64,000 nt of DNA from Microbacterium mitrae (GTDB taxonomy: Bacteria > Actinomycetota > Actinomycetes > Actinomycetales > Microbacteriaceae): contig NZ_VRSW01000001.1 in NCBI RefSeq assembly GCF_008017445.1, positions 434,001 to 498,000 of the forward strand, given 5' to 3'. Position 1 is the stretch's first letter, and each line of letters starts with the position of its first letter. A program made the translations under genes and the position numbers. Positions 43,619 through 55,071 of this stretch are shown one piece after another. The notes below the pieces were generated by a model that was not told where the DNA came from, did not search any database, and was given only the letters and a program-made list of their open reading frames with translations.

Positions 43619-45421
43619 TCAGATCTCCTCGTCAAAGCTGGGCGCGTGTTCCCGCGCGTACTGGATGAAGCTGTTGCTCACGCCCTGCGGAACCATGGGC
43701 CACACCATCGCGTCCGCAGACACCACGAAGTCGATGACGACGGGGCGATCGTTGGTTTCGAGGGCCAGCTTGATGGCGGCGTCGATGTCTTCTTCCTTCT
43801 CCACGCGAATGCCCAGGCAGCCGTAGGCCTCGGCCAGCTTCACGAAGTCGGGAATGCGGATGCTTCCAGCACCGGTGTTGAGCTCGGTGTTGGAGTAGCG
43901 GCTGTCGTAGAACAGCGTCTGCCACTGCTTGACCATGCCGAGTGACGAGTTGTTGATGATCGCCACCTTGATCGGAATGTTGTTGATCGCGCACGTGGCC
44001 AACTCTTGGTTGGTCATCTGGAAGCAACCATCGCCATCAATGGCCCACACCACGCGGTCCGGCTCAGCCACCTTCGCGCCCATGGCTGCGGGAACCGCGT
44101 AGCCCATGGTTCCGGCGCCACCGGAGTTGAGCCACGAGTTCGGGCGCTCGTACTTGATGAACTGTGCCGTCCACATTTGGTGCTGGCCGACGCCGGCGGC
44201 GTAGACCGCCTCGGGGCCGGTGAGTTCACCGATGCGCTGAATCACCTTTTGCGGAGCCATCAGACCATCGCTGGGTTCTGCGTAGCCGAGCGGGAACTCG
44301 TCGCGCAGGCCGTCGAGGTATGACCACCAGTCGGAGATGTCAGGCTTAGCGTTTCCTACCGTCCCGCCGAACGCGGCATCCAGGTCGACGAGAACTTCGG
44401 CGAGGTCACCGACGATCGGAACGTCCGCGGTACGAATCTTGGAGATTTCGGCGGGATCGATGTCGACGTGAACAACCTTCGCGTTCGGTGCGAACAGCGA
44501 CGCTTTACCCGTCACGCGGTCATCGAATCGCGCGCCAAGCGCGACGATCAGGTCTGACTCCTGCAGTGCGAGCACGGCCGGAACCGTGCCGTGCATACCG
44601 GGCATGCCCAGGTGCTGCGGGTGCGAGTCGGGGAAGGCGCCACGGGCCATCAGCGTCGTCACAACGGGTGCACCCGTCGACTCTGCCAGCGCGCGCAGCT
44701 CTTTCGAAGCCTGCGCACGGATGACACCGCCGCCGACGTACAGCACCGGCTTTTTCGCATCCGCGATCAACTGGGCTGCAGCCTGAATCTGCTTGCCGTG
44801 AGCCTTGGTCACCGGGCGGTAGCCGGGCAAATCAACCTTCGGCGGCCAGATGAACGGGGCCTCCGCCTGCTGGGCATCCTTCGTGATGTCGACCAGCACG
44901 GGGCCGGGACGACCCGTTGAGGCCACTTCGAAGGCAGCCGCGATAGCGGCCGGAATTTCTTCAGCCGTCTTGACCAAGAACGAGTGCTTCGTGATCGGCA
45001 TCGTGATGCCCACGATGTCGGCCTCCTGGAAGGCGTCGGTTCCCATCAGGGTCGAGAACACCTGTCCGGTGATGGCAACCATCGGCACCGAGTCCATGTA
45101 GGCGTCGGCGATGGCCGTCACGAGGTTCGTGGCACCGGGGCCGGAGGTCGCGATACACACGCCCACCTTGTTCGACGCCGAAGCGTAGCCCTCGGCGGCG
45201 TGACCGGCACCCTGTTCGTGGCGAACCAGAATGTGACGAATGCCGGTGGAATCCATCAGCGGGTCGTAAACCGGAAGAATTGCGCCGCCGGGAAGACCGA
45301 ACACGTCGGTCACACCGATCAGCTCAAGCGAGCGGACGACAGCTTCAGCACCCGTGAGCACGGGCGCGGATGCGGTGCGAGCTGGGGGCCGGGGAACGGC
45401 CGATGCGGAGGCGTCGGACAT
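43619..45421 (-). CDS. ilvB: Acetolactate synthase large subunit
   Basis: Thiamine-diphosphate and FAD enzyme that condenses pyruvate with pyruvate or 2-oxobutyrate. 600 residues. The catalytic Glu is in [13 protein letters not shown] near residue 70. The cofactor motif starts at [14 protein letters not shown] near 475 and ends in INNSSLGM near 502. Upstream ilvD lies 48 bp away on the same strand, so one transcript may carry ilvDBNC. No T-box or leucine-rich leader was found in front. Confidence 0.97.
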   Translation of the reverse strand: MSDASASAVPRPPARTASAPVLTGAEAVVRSLELIGVTDVFGLPGGAILPVYDPLMDSTGIRHILVRHEQGAGHAAEGYASASNKVGVCIATSGPGATNLVTAIADAYMDSVPMVAITGQVFSTLMGTDAFQEADIVGITMPITKHSFLVKTAEEIPAAIAAAFEVASTGRPGPVLVDITKDAQQAEAPFIWPPKVDLPGYRPVTKAHGKQIQAAAQLIADAKKPVLYVGGGVIRAQASKELRALAESTGAPVVTTLMARGAFPDSHPQHLGMPGMHGTVPAVLALQESDLIVALGARFDDRVTGKASLFAPNAKVVHVDIDPAEISKIRTADVPIVGDLAEVLVDLDAAFGGTVGNAKPDISDWWSYLDGLRDEFPLGYAEPSDGLMAPQKVIQRIGELTGPEAVYAAGVGQHQMWTAQFIKYERPNSWLNSGGAGTMGYAVPAAMGAKVAEPDRVVWAIDGDGCFQMTNQELATCAINNIPIKVAIINNSSLGMVKQWQTLFYDSRYSNTELNTGAGSIRIPDFVKLAEAYGCLGIRVEKEEDIDAAIKLALETNDRPVVIDFVVSADAMVWPMVPQGVSNSFIQYAREHAPSFDEEI

Positions 45422-45469
45422 AGAGAGATCCTTGCGTTTCGTATGCGAGTGAGGTGAATCTTGTGGCCG

Positions 45470-47188
<1,719 letters not shown>

Positions 47189-47377
47189 ACCGCGAGTCTA
47201 TTCCCGTTATTGGCGTGCTTCTGTCCCCGTGACGGAGGCGTGTTCGCGCCCCCGAACGCGGCGGTACGAGCGTAGGTCAACAATTGTTTGCATTCATCTG
47301 AATCTCAGCGTGCGGACTGTTTTGTCGGTCAAAGGTTGATCGATCAAAAGTGTCAGCGCGCAAGCGCAGGTCTGTAG

Positions 47378-48148
47378 CTAGGCCGAGCGGAAATTCGTTC
47401 GAGCATCGGCCAATTGCGCCAGCACTTCAGCCATCTCATGCGCATCCGCCACCCGGACCGACGCCGAGGTCACCCCACTGCCAACGCGCACACCGACATC
47501 GTTCGGAGCCAGCGCCGCCAGCGCGTCTTCGTCGGTCTCATCGTCGCCGGCAAATAGCACGGCCGTCGCGTGCACCGCGGCGCGCAGCGCCCGAACGGCG
47601 CCGTCTTTGCCCTCGGCGCGTTCCGAAAACTCACTGACGTCGTGCCCACCCCTGGCGCGCCAGCCGGCGAGGTGTTCCGACGCAAATCGGTCAAGAATTT
47701 CACCGGCGAGTTCGGTGTTGTCTTCGTTGGCGAGCCGGGTGTGCACCACAAAGCCAAACGGCTTGTGTTCGACCCAAACACCATCAAGGCCCGCGAGGGC
47801 CGTTTCAACCTCACGCGTGCGCACGGCAACCTGGCCGCTCGGCACGCGGGCGACAATGGGTGCGTGCCCTGGTGGGAGGTCAAACTCCGCGCCGTGAGAC
47901 CCGGCCAGCAAAATCGCGGAGTCTGGGGCCGCCTCGCTGACGAGGCGAAGATCGCCGAGCATCCGCCCTGAGACGAGCGCCACGTGAGTCTGCGGCAGTG
48001 CGGCCAGGCGATCGATGGCCTCTCGCGCCGCCGGGGTCATGCGCGAGTCGGATGGAACATCGACAAGCGGCGCCAAGGTTCCGTCAAAGTCGAGCGCGAC
48101 GAGAAGCTTGGGAGTTTGCGCCAGCCGTTCGATTTCAGGCGTCAGCAT
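47378..48148 (-). CDS. otsB: Trehalose-6-phosphate phosphatase
   Basis: HAD-family phosphatase that converts trehalose 6-phosphate to trehalose, an osmo- and stress protectant. ATG at 48148 ([11 protein letters not shown]); 256 residues. Catalytic motif LDFDGTLAPL near 19-28 with nucleophile Asp, and metal-binding FAGDDETDEDAL near 195. It overlaps the end of otsA by 14 bp, so both steps of the OtsAB route are translated together. Confidence 0.95.
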   Translation of the reverse strand: MLTPEIERLAQTPKLLVALDFDGTLAPLVDVPSDSRMTPAAREAIDRLAALPQTHVALVSGRMLGDLRLVSEAAPDSAILLAGSHGAEFDLPPGHAPIVARVPSGQVAVRTREVETALAGLDGVWVEHKPFGFVVHTRLANEDNTELAGEILDRFASEHLAGWRARGGHDVSEFSERAEGKDGAVRALRAAVHATAVLFAGDDETDEDALAALAPNDVGVRVGSGVTSASVRVADAHEMAEVLAQLADARTNFRSA

Positions 48149-49568
48149 GCGGGGTCCGATCGTGGGCGTGGAGCTCCTGCAGGAAGGCTTCTGCCCAGGC
48201 GGCGACGTCGTCACGTTTGAGCCTGCGCTGCATGGCACGCATGCGGCGCGTCTGGTCGGCGTGAGGCATATTGACCGCGACCATCATGGCGTCTTTCATG
48301 CCGTCGATATCGTGCGGGTTGATGAGCAACGCTCCCTGCAACTGGTCAGCTGCCCCGGCAAACTCGCTCAACACGAGCACTCCCCCGGTGTCGCCGCGAA
48401 CGGCAACGTATTCTTTGGCGACCAGATTCATGCCGTCGCGCAGCGCCGTGACCAGCATGACATCGGCCGCGAGGTACAGCGCCACCATCTCGTCGCGTGG
48501 ATACGAGTGGTGCAGGTAGCGAATCGCCGTGTGGCCGGTGGTGTCAAAAACCCCGTTGATGCGACCAACGGTGAGCTCAATCTCATCACGCAACTGCATG
48601 TAGGCCGCGACGCGCTCACGGCTGGGGCTTGCCACCTGCACGAGCGCCACATCGGTGACCGAAAGCTGTCCGTCTTGCAGCAGTTCACCGAACGCCTTCA
48701 ACCGGTGTCTGATGCCCTTTGTGTAGTCGAGTCGGTCAACGCCGAGCAGGATGGCGCGCGGGTTTCCGAGTTCTTGGCGAATCTCGGCGGCGCGTGCAAT
48801 CACCTCTGGGCGTTGCGCAATCTGCTGGTACTCGGCGACGTCGATCGAGATCGGAAACGGTTTTGCGGTGACGGATCGTTGCATTCCCGACGCATCGGTG
48901 ACGATAACGCGCGACTTGTTTGTGGGGTACGGCAGCTGGCGCCGCACGGCGCGCAAGAAGTTGCCCGCGTCGGCCACGCGCTGAAAGCCGATGACATCGG
49001 CGCCCAGCAAACCGTCGAGCACCTGACGCCGCCACGGCAGTTGCGAGTATAGGCCGTATGCCGGAAACGGAATGTGGTGAAAATAGCCGATCGTCACATC
49101 GGGACGAAGTTCGCGAACCAGCCGCGGAACCAACTGCAGCTGATAGTCGTGCACCCATACGGTTCCGCCCGGCGCCACGGCCGCGGCCGCCGCCTCGGCA
49201 AAGCGACGATTGACCCGCTCATAGGCCTCCCACCAGATGCGGCGGTAGCGCGGCGGCGCGATCACATCGTGGTAGAGCGGCCAAATGGTGTCGTTGCTAA
49301 AGCCCTCGTAGTACAGCTCAACATCGCTGGCGCTCAACGTCATCGGAATGAGCGTCATGCCGTCGACCTCGAAAGGGTCGAGTGCAACGTCGGCGGAACC
49401 GGGCCAACCGACCCAGGCGCCACGGGCGGCGCGAATTACCGGCTCGAGCGCGGTGACGAGGCCACCGGGTGAGGTTTGCCAACGCACCTCGCCGTCGGCG
49501 TCAACAATGCGGTCAACGGGAAGTCGGTTCGCAACGATCACCAGATCTGCGGATGAAGTCTCTGACAC
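48135..49568 (-). CDS. otsA: Trehalose-6-phosphate synthase
   Basis: Glycosyltransferase family 20 enzyme joining UDP- or ADP-glucose and glucose 6-phosphate. The start is the GTG at 49568 ([18 protein letters not shown]), preceded by AGGAG; upstream codons are rejected as non-coding. 477 residues. Conserved elements include [19 protein letters not shown] near 135, HIPFP near 162 and [11 protein letters not shown] near 275. Coupled to otsB. Confidence 0.95.
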   Translation of the reverse strand: MSETSSADLVIVANRLPVDRIVDADGEVRWQTSPGGLVTALEPVIRAARGAWVGWPGSADVALDPFEVDGMTLIPMTLSASDVELYYEGFSNDTIWPLYHDVIAPPRYRRIWWEAYERVNRRFAEAAAAAVAPGGTVWVHDYQLQLVPRLVRELRPDVTIGYFHHIPFPAYGLYSQLPWRRQVLDGLLGADVIGFQRVADAGNFLRAVRRQLPYPTNKSRVIVTDASGMQRSVTAKPFPISIDVAEYQQIAQRPEVIARAAEIRQELGNPRAILLGVDRLDYTKGIRHRLKAFGELLQDGQLSVTDVALVQVASPSRERVAAYMQLRDEIELTVGRINGVFDTTGHTAIRYLHHSYPRDEMVALYLAADVMLVTALRDGMNLVAKEYVAVRGDTGGVLVLSEFAGAADQLQGALLINPHDIDGMKDAMMVAVNMPHADQTRRMRAMQRRLKRDDVAAWAEAFLQELHAHDRTPHADA

Positions 49569-49641
49569 GCTGCTCCTGCCATTGGGTGGTCTCGCGGGTT
49601 GTTTACACCTTAGCGACCCCACCTGACGGTAGCGTGGACGC

Positions 49642-49884
49642 ATGCGAAAGTACTTCACCGGTACCGGGGTCCTGTCGGTCGTGCTGAGCGCGATCGCGCT
49701 TCTCAAGGGCATGCGCGGTCAGGCATTTACGTGGCGCACCACCATCGCGTGGCTTTCGTGGGCGCTGAGGCTTGCCATGTCGATCGGCATCTTCAGCGAA
49801 AACCGCCAGGCAGCACGTGGATTTGTCGTCGAGCACCCAGAACAGTCCAAGGAGGAGCGCAAGCTCCTCAAGCGCTACAAGTAG
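49642..49884 (+). CDS. Small conserved-type protein, unknown function
   Basis: 80 residues: one or two hydrophobic stretches (about 8-22 and 36-50) and a charged C-terminus (SKEERKLLKRYK). Single gene on the plus strand, divergent from otsA by 73 bp and ended by the hairpin at 49910. I do not recognise a family, but coding composition, defined start and own terminator support it as real. Confidence 0.65.
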   Translation: MRKYFTGTGVLSVVLSAIALLKGMRGQAFTWRTTIAWLSWALRLAMSIGIFSENRQAARGFVVEHPEQSKEERKLLKRYK

Positions 49885-49909
49885 CGCCAGCCTCACGTCT
49901 CAAGACACA

Positions 49910-49944
49910 ACAATGCCCGCCCGGTTCGCCCGAGCGGGCATTGT
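49910..49944. terminator. Bidirectional terminator before the thiolase gene
   Basis: ACAATGCCCGC and GCGGGCATTGT form a perfect 11-bp stem with a 13-nt loop that itself contains CGGTTCG/CGCCCG pairing. It lies between convergent genes. Confidence 0.85.
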
Positions 49945-49955
49945 GTTTGCCAGCG

Positions 49956-51140
49956 TTAGCGCGTCAGCACCAGGGCATCGCCCTGGCCGCCGCCGCCGCA
50001 GAGCGCAACGACCGCGGTTCCGGAACCACGGCGTGCGAGCTCGTGAACGGCGTGCACCACAAGACGGTTGCCGCTGGCACCGATCGGGTGACCGAGCGCG
50101 ATGCCGCCACCGTGAATATTGACGATGTCGTCAGACAGACCCAGCGCGCGCTGGGAAGCAACGACAACAGCACCGAAGGCCTCGTTGATTTCAACGAAGT
50201 CCAGGTCTGCCACCTCGATTCCCTGCTTCTTGAGGGCCAGGCTGATGGAGTCCGAAGGCTGTTCGTGCAGCGAGTTGTCGGGGCCGGCGGTCTGGCCGCT
50301 GGCACCGACGGTGGCGAGAATGTTCCAGCCCTCAGCCTCTGCCCGCTCGCGCGTGGTCAACACCGCGGCGGAGGCGCCGTCGGAGATCTGCGACGAGTTG
50401 CCCGCGGTGATGGTTCCGTCCTTCGCAAATGCGGGGCGAAGGCCAGCAAGCGTCTCAATCGTCGTCTCGGGGCGCACGCCCTCATCGCGCGTCAACACGA
50501 TCGGGTCGCCCTTGCGCTGCGGAACCTCCACACGCACCAGCTCGGCGTCGAAAACGCCAGCCTCGGCTGCGGCGGCAGCACGCTGGTGTGAGCGCGCGGC
50601 GACCGCGTCTTGCTCGTCGCGCGTGACGTGGTAGCGCGGGTTCAGGCGCTCCGTCGATGTACCCATCGACTCGCGGTCGAAGGCGTCGGTCAGACCGTCG
50701 TACGCCATGTGGTCAAGAACCTCGATGGAACCATAGGTGTAGCCATCGCGGGATCCCATCAGCAGGTGGGGTGCGCGCGTCATGGATTCCATACCGGCGG
50801 CCACCATCACTTCGGCGTCGCCAGCCTTGATGGTGCGCGCCGCGTCGATGATGGCGGTGAGGCCGGAAAGGCACACCTTGTTGACGGAACCAGCGGTGAC
50901 GTCCCAGCCGAGGCCCGCACCAATGGCGGCCTGGCGTGCCGGGTTTTGCCCGGAGCCTGCGGGCAAAACCTGTCCAACGAGCACGGCGTCGACGGCCTGC
51001 GGGTCGATGCTTCCCTGCTCAAGTGCGCCGCGAATTGCAAGCGCGCCGAGCTGCGGAGCGGTGAATGGGGCCAACTGCCCCTTGAGGCGGCCCTGCGGGG
51101 TGCGGGCGGCGGCAACGATCACGACATCGGTGGCGTTCAT
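49956..51140 (-). CDS. Acetyl-CoA C-acetyltransferase (thiolase)
   Basis: Degradative thiolase of 394 residues that cleaves acetoacetyl-CoA or another 3-oxoacyl-CoA. The acylated Cys is in VNKVCLSGL near residue 88, His in [14 protein letters not shown] near 350 and the second Cys in [10 protein letters not shown] near 380. It starts in an ATGA overlap with the CoA-transferase B gene. Together with subunits A and B it makes a thiolase/CoA-transferase module; acetoacetate and 3-oxoadipate routes both fit, so the pcaF or atoB symbol is not assigned. Confidence 0.93.
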   Translation of the reverse strand: MNATDVVIVAAARTPQGRLKGQLAPFTAPQLGALAIRGALEQGSIDPQAVDAVLVGQVLPAGSGQNPARQAAIGAGLGWDVTAGSVNKVCLSGLTAIIDAARTIKAGDAEVMVAAGMESMTRAPHLLMGSRDGYTYGSIEVLDHMAYDGLTDAFDRESMGTSTERLNPRYHVTRDEQDAVAARSHQRAAAAAEAGVFDAELVRVEVPQRKGDPIVLTRDEGVRPETTIETLAGLRPAFAKDGTITAGNSSQISDGASAAVLTTRERAEAEGWNILATVGASGQTAGPDNSLHEQPSDSISLALKKQGIEVADLDFVEINEAFGAVVVASQRALGLSDDIVNIHGGGIALGHPIGASGNRLVVHAVHELARRGSGTAVVALCGGGGQGDALVLTR

Positions 51141-51790
51141 GCTGATTCCTTGAGTTCTGGGGAGACGGTGAGCGGGGGCTCGGTGGCGGCGATGACGTCA
51201 TCGACGCTCACGCCCGGAGCGACCTCCACCAGCACCAGGCCGGCGTCGGTGACATCGATGACCGCAAGATCGGTGATGATGCGGTTCACGACGCGCTTGC
51301 CCGTCAGGGGCAGCGAGCACTCATTGACGATCTTCGCAGATCCGTCCTTGGCGACGTGTTCCATGAGCACAATCACGTTTCCGGCGCCGTGCACGAGATC
51401 CATCGCGCCGCCCGGGCCCTTGACCATCTTCCCCGGAATCATCCAGTTGGCGAGGTCGCCGCTCGCGGAGACCTGCATGGCGCCAAGAATGGCCGCGTCG
51501 ATCTTGCCGGCGCGAATCATGCCGAAGCTCAGCGCCGAGTCGAAGAAGGCCGAACCGGGCAATGTCGTGACGGTCTCTTTGCCCGCGTTGATGAGGTCGG
51601 GGTCAACGTTTGCCTCGGTGGGGTACGGCCCCACGCCAAGAATGCCGTTTTCGGACTGCAGCACGACGGTGACATCGGCGGGCACGTAGTTCGGAACCAG
51701 GGTGGGCAGGCCAATGCCGAGGTTCACGTAGGAGCCGTCAGAGAGTTCTTGGGCCGCGCGTGCGGCCATTTCGTTGCGCGTCAAAGCCAT
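51137..51790 (-). CDS. 3-oxoacid CoA-transferase subunit B
   Basis: 217-residue beta subunit of a class I CoA-transferase. The catalytic Glu is in [14 protein letters not shown] near residue 51, and [11 protein letters not shown] near 26 is typical. Paired with subunit A 3 bp upstream and thiolase downstream. The enzyme moves CoA from succinyl-CoA to acetoacetate (ScoB/AtoA type) or 3-oxoadipate (PcaJ type); the local 3-hydroxybutyrate dehydrogenase favours acetoacetate. Confidence 0.92.
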   Translation of the reverse strand: MALTRNEMAARAAQELSDGSYVNLGIGLPTLVPNYVPADVTVVLQSENGILGVGPYPTEANVDPDLINAGKETVTTLPGSAFFDSALSFGMIRAGKIDAAILGAMQVSASGDLANWMIPGKMVKGPGGAMDLVHGAGNVIVLMEHVAKDGSAKIVNECSLPLTGKRVVNRIITDLAVIDVTDAGLVLVEVAPGVSVDDVIAATEPPLTVSPELKESA

Positions 51791-51793
51791 GAT

Positions 51794-52564
51794 TTATGCC
51801 TCCTCCGAAACGGTACGGCGCTCAATGCGCTTTTCAATGTCAGTGCCAACTTCGACCACCCGGTGTACGTAGACGCCCGGCAGGTGAATGGAGTCGGGGT
51901 CAAGTTCACCCGGCTCGACCAGGCGTTCCACCTGTGCGATGCAGACGCGCCCCGCCATGGCCGCGAGCGGGTTGAAGTTGCGGGCCGCCTTATTGAAGAT
52001 CAGGTTGCCGTGCCGGTCACCGACGGCCGCATGCACCAGCGCGTAGTCAGTGGTGATGGCGTCTTCGAGAACGTATTCGCCGGTCTTGCCTGCAACGTCA
52101 AACGTGCGGACTTCTTTCTGCGGCGATGCGACAGCAATGGTTCCGTCTGCCGCATACTTGCGGGGCAGCCCGCCCTCAGCGACCTGCGTGCCGACACCCG
52201 TCTGGGTGAAGAAGGCTGCGACTCCGGAACCACCGGCGCGTAACTTTTCGGCCAACGTTCCCTGGGGCGTCAGCTCAAGTTCCAGCTCACCAGAGAGAAA
52301 CTGACGCTCGAACTCCTTGTTCTCACCGACGTAGGAGGAGGTCATCTTGCGGATGCGCTTGGCGCCGAGCAAGACACCCAGGCCCCAATCGTCGACGCCA
52401 CAGTTGTTCGACACAATGCTGAGGTCGGTGGTTCCCTGTGCGAGAAGGGCTTCAATCAGGGCGATGGGGTTGCCCGAGAGTCCGAAGCCACCGACGGCAA
52501 TGCTGGCGCCGTCGGAAATGTCTGCGACGGCTTCGGCCGGCGACGACACCTCTTTGTTGATCAT
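51794..52564 (-). CDS. 3-oxoacid CoA-transferase subunit A
   Basis: 256-residue alpha subunit. The start is the ATG at 52564 (MINKEVSSPAEAV) behind AAGGGA, with a GTG two codons upstream as alternative. VGGFGLSGNP near residue 26 is the CoA-binding glycine loop of the family, and SNNCGVDDWGLGVLL near 55 is also diagnostic. First gene of the module and divergent from the IclR regulator, with a palindrome in the spacer. Confidence 0.92.
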   Translation of the reverse strand: MINKEVSSPAEAVADISDGASIAVGGFGLSGNPIALIEALLAQGTTDLSIVSNNCGVDDWGLGVLLGAKRIRKMTSSYVGENKEFERQFLSGELELELTPQGTLAEKLRAGGSGVAAFFTQTGVGTQVAEGGLPRKYAADGTIAVASPQKEVRTFDVAGKTGEYVLEDAITTDYALVHAAVGDRHGNLIFNKAARNFNPLAAMAGRVCIAQVERLVEPGELDPDSIHLPGVYVHRVVEVGTDIEKRIERRTVSEEA

Positions 52565-52637
52565 GTTCACTCCCTTGTTGAACGGTGTGGTTCCACACTG
52601 CTCCGCGCGCGCGGGATGAACCAACCCAGGCGTCGCG

Positions 52638-52668
52638 ATGTGGACAATGTGGGCAAAATTGTCCACAT
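52638..52668. promoter_or_regulatory. Candidate IclR operator
   Basis: Perfect 11-bp inverted repeat ATGTGGACAAT / ATTGTCCACAT separated by 9 bp, overlapped by a second pair CAATGTGG / CCACATTG. It lies 28 bp before the iclR ATG and 74 bp before the divergent CoA-transferase A start, where an autoregulating IclR protein would be expected to bind. Confidence 0.8.
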
Positions 52669-52695
52669 TGTGAACAACGGCGATACGATAGCGGC

Positions 52696-53475
52696 ATGGC
52701 TGGCACAGTTCCCGGAGCGCAGGCGATCGCACGCGCGGCGGCAGTGCTGCGCCGGGTGACTGCCGCCGGAACCACGGGAGTCACGACCCAAGACATTGCA
52801 CAGCACACCGAACTGACCCGCCCCACCGCGCACCGACTGCTCACGGCGCTGCAGGCTGAGGGTCTGATTGACCGCGACGACGCGACCGGGCTGTGGCTAC
52901 CGGGCCCCGAGCTCTACTTGATGGGAACCATCGCGGCCTCCCGCTACGATGTTCCGGCCCTCGCGCACAACATCGTGAAATCGCTCGCGACGCGTACCGA
53001 AGAGAGCGCGTTTCTCTCGGTGCAGCGCGGCGATGAGACGGTGTGCCTGTTGCGAGAAGACGGCAGCTTTCCCATCCGCTCATTCGTGCTGAGTGAGGGC
53101 GTGCGGTTTCCGCTCGGGGTCGCGTCTGCAGGCCTTGCGATCCTGTCTTTCCTGCCAGACGACGAGATCGACGCCTACCTTGAGCGCCAAACCAAACTGA
53201 GCGAACATTTCGGGCGCCCCCACTCGGTCGCGGCCATCCGCACCCGCATTCAGGAAACCCGCGATCGCGGGTACGCCGTCAACCCCGGGCTCATCGTGAA
53301 CGGTAGCTACGGGCTCGGCGCCGCGGTTTTCAACGCGCAGGGCCGCCCAGAGTGGGCACTCAGCATCACTGGTGTGGGGTTCCGGTTCGGCCCCGACCGA
53401 CTCCCCCGACTCGGCCGGGACCTGCTCTCCCACGCTCACCAGCTCACCGCCGCCCTCGCCGCGAGCGGCCGCTAG
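52696..53475 (+). CDS. IclR family transcriptional regulator
   Basis: 259 residues from ATG 52696. The N-terminal winged helix (about 8-70) contains GVTTQDIAQHTELTRPTAHRLL, and the C-terminal effector domain (about 80-255) has the usual AFLSVQRGDETVCL and GLAILSFLP segments. Divergent from the CoA-transferase/thiolase genes and sharing a palindromic operator with them, so it most likely controls that module in response to a pathway acid. Followed directly by repeat element D. Confidence 0.93.
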   Translation: MAGTVPGAQAIARAAAVLRRVTAAGTTGVTTQDIAQHTELTRPTAHRLLTALQAEGLIDRDDATGLWLPGPELYLMGTIAASRYDVPALAHNIVKSLATRTEESAFLSVQRGDETVCLLREDGSFPIRSFVLSEGVRFPLGVASAGLAILSFLPDDEIDAYLERQTKLSEHFGRPHSVAAIRTRIQETRDRGYAVNPGLIVNGSYGLGAAVFNAQGRPEWALSITGVGFRFGPDRLPRLGRDLLSHAHQLTAALAASGR

Positions 53476-53476
53476 G

Positions 53477-53555
53477 CGTTATGCATCAGACGGTGGTGCC
53501 AGAGTGGCTGGTTAGTCTTATGAGGGAGACATCCGGCAATTCGTGATGCATAACG
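53477..53555. repeat. Palindrome-bounded element D (reverse orientation)
   Basis: 79 bp bounded by perfect 12-bp arms CGTTATGCATCA (53477-53488) and TGATGCATAACG (53544-53555). Read on the minus strand its core contains GCCACTCTGGCA followed by CCACC, the same as element B. The arm carries ATCA where A and B carry ACGA, changed on both sides. It begins 2 bp after the iclR stop. Confidence 0.85.
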
Positions 53556-53583
53556 TCGCTGCGTCCGGCGGGTTCGGGGGCCC

Positions 53584-53677
53584 GGTTCCGCACCCTGGTT
53601 CCGCGGCCCTCGTTCCGCACCCCTGGTTCCGCGGCCCTGGTTCCGCAGCCCTGGTTCCGCAGCCCTCGTTCCGCACC
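53584..53677. repeat. Seven 14-bp GGTTCCGC repeats
   Basis: GTTCCGC recurs seven times with spacings of 13 or 14 bp, consensus GGTTCCGCRGCCCT. Some units have CGTTCCGC instead of GGTTCCGC. It begins 29 bp beyond element D. Confidence 0.88.
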
Positions 53678-54079
53678 GGCCGTTCGCTGTTGCCGCGCGT
53701 CGGAGATATCGCCCGAGGTCACGCGGCACGCCGATGTCTGATCACTCTGGCCCCGACGCTTCCGACGCGAGGCGAGCGCCTCGCCACTTCTGGCGGCGCC
53801 ACCCCAACCCGATTTCACCGCTCGAGTCACGACGATAGCCTTCGTCAGATGTCGGACGCCGTGTGACAGGAGTGTGAAAACCTCGGCGTGTCCTCCACCA
53901 TTCGACAACATCACCGACGCGCGACAAATGAACGAGAACGCAGAGACGGAACCACGCTGCGGGGCAACGACGCAGCAACAGCTGAGAGGCGGATACGGCC
54001 GCGTTAACACAAGCGCCTCAGATTCAGGGCGTGCGATTCGGTTCGCGCAGACGTGCGAGCGTGCCTCCGAAACAAAATG
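53678..54079. other. Non-coding stretch between repeat array and terminator
   Basis: About 400 bp without a gene I can support. Frames here lack starts with ribosome sites and look like shadows. One isolated CGGAACCACG lies near 53949 and a GAGGCG/CGCCTC inverted repeat near 53772. It may be older decayed repeat sequence. Confidence 0.4.
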
Positions 54080-54125
54080 CGGCCCCCGCACCGTGTGGCT
54101 CACGCGCCGAACGATGCGGGGGCCG
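54080..54125 (-). terminator. Terminator of the liv/acyl-ligase operon
   Basis: CGGCCCCCGCA and TGCGGGGGCCG form a perfect 11-bp stem with a 24-nt loop, 40 bp past the hydrolase stop, followed on the minus strand by a stretch with few T residues. Confidence 0.75.
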
Positions 54126-54165
54126 TCTCTCCCCCAAGTTTTGGTTGCCGTGCAGTATGGCTCGG

Positions 54166-55071
54166 TCAGACGTGCAGTTCGGCGAGCTCCGCGGCAATGA
54201 TCGGCGCGACAGCGGAGGCGCCCCGATCTGACATCACGATCGTGTAGTGGTTCAGGTCTTCTACAAACCTAAATCGCACCGACGGTAGCGCTTCTTCCAG
54301 CCGCGCCACTTGTTCCGGCGAGTACAGCCCCGGGGTCTCGTTCTGCAGGCCGCGCGGCACCCACACGAAAACAGTCGGAACGGAGATGCCGGCAACAGCA
54401 TCGCGCGGCAGCGACCCGGTGTTGAGGTCGACGGTGTCATCAACCGTCACCGCGTAGCTCGTCGCGGGGCGCAGGGCGCCGGAACCATCGGGCACGAGGT
54501 CATAGGCGAGGTATTGTTCGAGCGCGGGAGTCCAGGCGTTCGCGAACGCGGGGTGCGCACGCCACAGGGCCAGGTAGTCGTCGACCGACGCGAACCGCAT
54601 GTCGAGGCGTGCCGCGGTGGGCCCGAGGATGTGCTGCACGAGCTCTTCGGCGCTCAGACCAGCAGGAACATCGAGCGGCAATCCGCCATCAATCAGCACG
54701 AGCCGTGAAATTCGATCGGGGTGCAGGTATGCGGTCACCACCGAGACGAACGCTCCCATGGAGTGTCCGACCAGGGTGGTGTTGGCGAGGCCAAACGCAT
54801 CCATCACGGCGATGATGTCGGCGGCGTGCGCCGCCATGCCTGCGGGGCCATCGATCTGATTGCTGCGGCCACGACCACGCAGATCCGGGGCGATGATGCG
54901 AACGCCGGGAAGAGTCGGAACCACGTCCATCCACGCAAGGTGGGATGCGGTGACGCCGTGAATCGCGACGATGGTGTCGGTGATCTCGCCCACCGGTTCC
55001 CACACTCCGACGGTGAGCTCGCCACCAGAAACCGGAACCGTGACGACAGAATACGTGTGCTGCTCGCTCAT
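54166..55071 (-). CDS. Alpha/beta hydrolase
   Basis: 301-residue alpha/beta-fold hydrolase from ATG 55071, overlapping the dehydrogenase stop (ATGA). Oxyanion-hole motif HGVTASH near 41, nucleophile elbow GHSMGAF near 104, acid in the C-terminal half and final His in DLNHYTIV near 278. Probable esterase, lactonase or C-C hydrolase. As last gene of the operon it may release a short acid from an ester for the upstream dehydrogenase or ligase; substrate unknown. Confidence 0.85.
   Translation of the reverse strand: MSEQHTYSVVTVPVSGGELTVGVWEPVGEITDTIVAIHGVTASHLAWMDVVPTLPGVRIIAPDLRGRGRSNQIDGPAGMAAHAADIIAVMDAFGLANTTLVGHSMGAFVSVVTAYLHPDRISRLVLIDGGLPLDVPAGLSAEELVQHILGPTAARLDMRFASVDDYLALWRAHPAFANAWTPALEQYLAYDLVPDGSGALRPATSYAVTVDDTVDLNTGSLPRDAVAGISVPTVFVWVPRGLQNETPGLYSPEQVARLEEALPSVRFRFVEDLNHYTIVMSDRGASAVAPIIAAELAELHV

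Noticed and set aside
47189..47377. T-box or leader-peptide attenuator before ilvD
   Set aside because: No T-box motif, no run of Val/Ile/Leu codons and no clear alternate hairpins were found.
49956..52564. Assignment of the thiolase and CoA-transferase to the 3-oxoadipate (pca) pathway
   Set aside because: No other pca genes are in the window, and motifs do not separate 3-oxoadipate from acetoacetate enzymes; left at family level.
53486..54103. 205-codon minus-strand frame after iclR
   Set aside because: It reads through the GGTTCC array and element D, giving Arg/Gly/Thr/Glu/Pro repeats of the array, and has no ribosome site.
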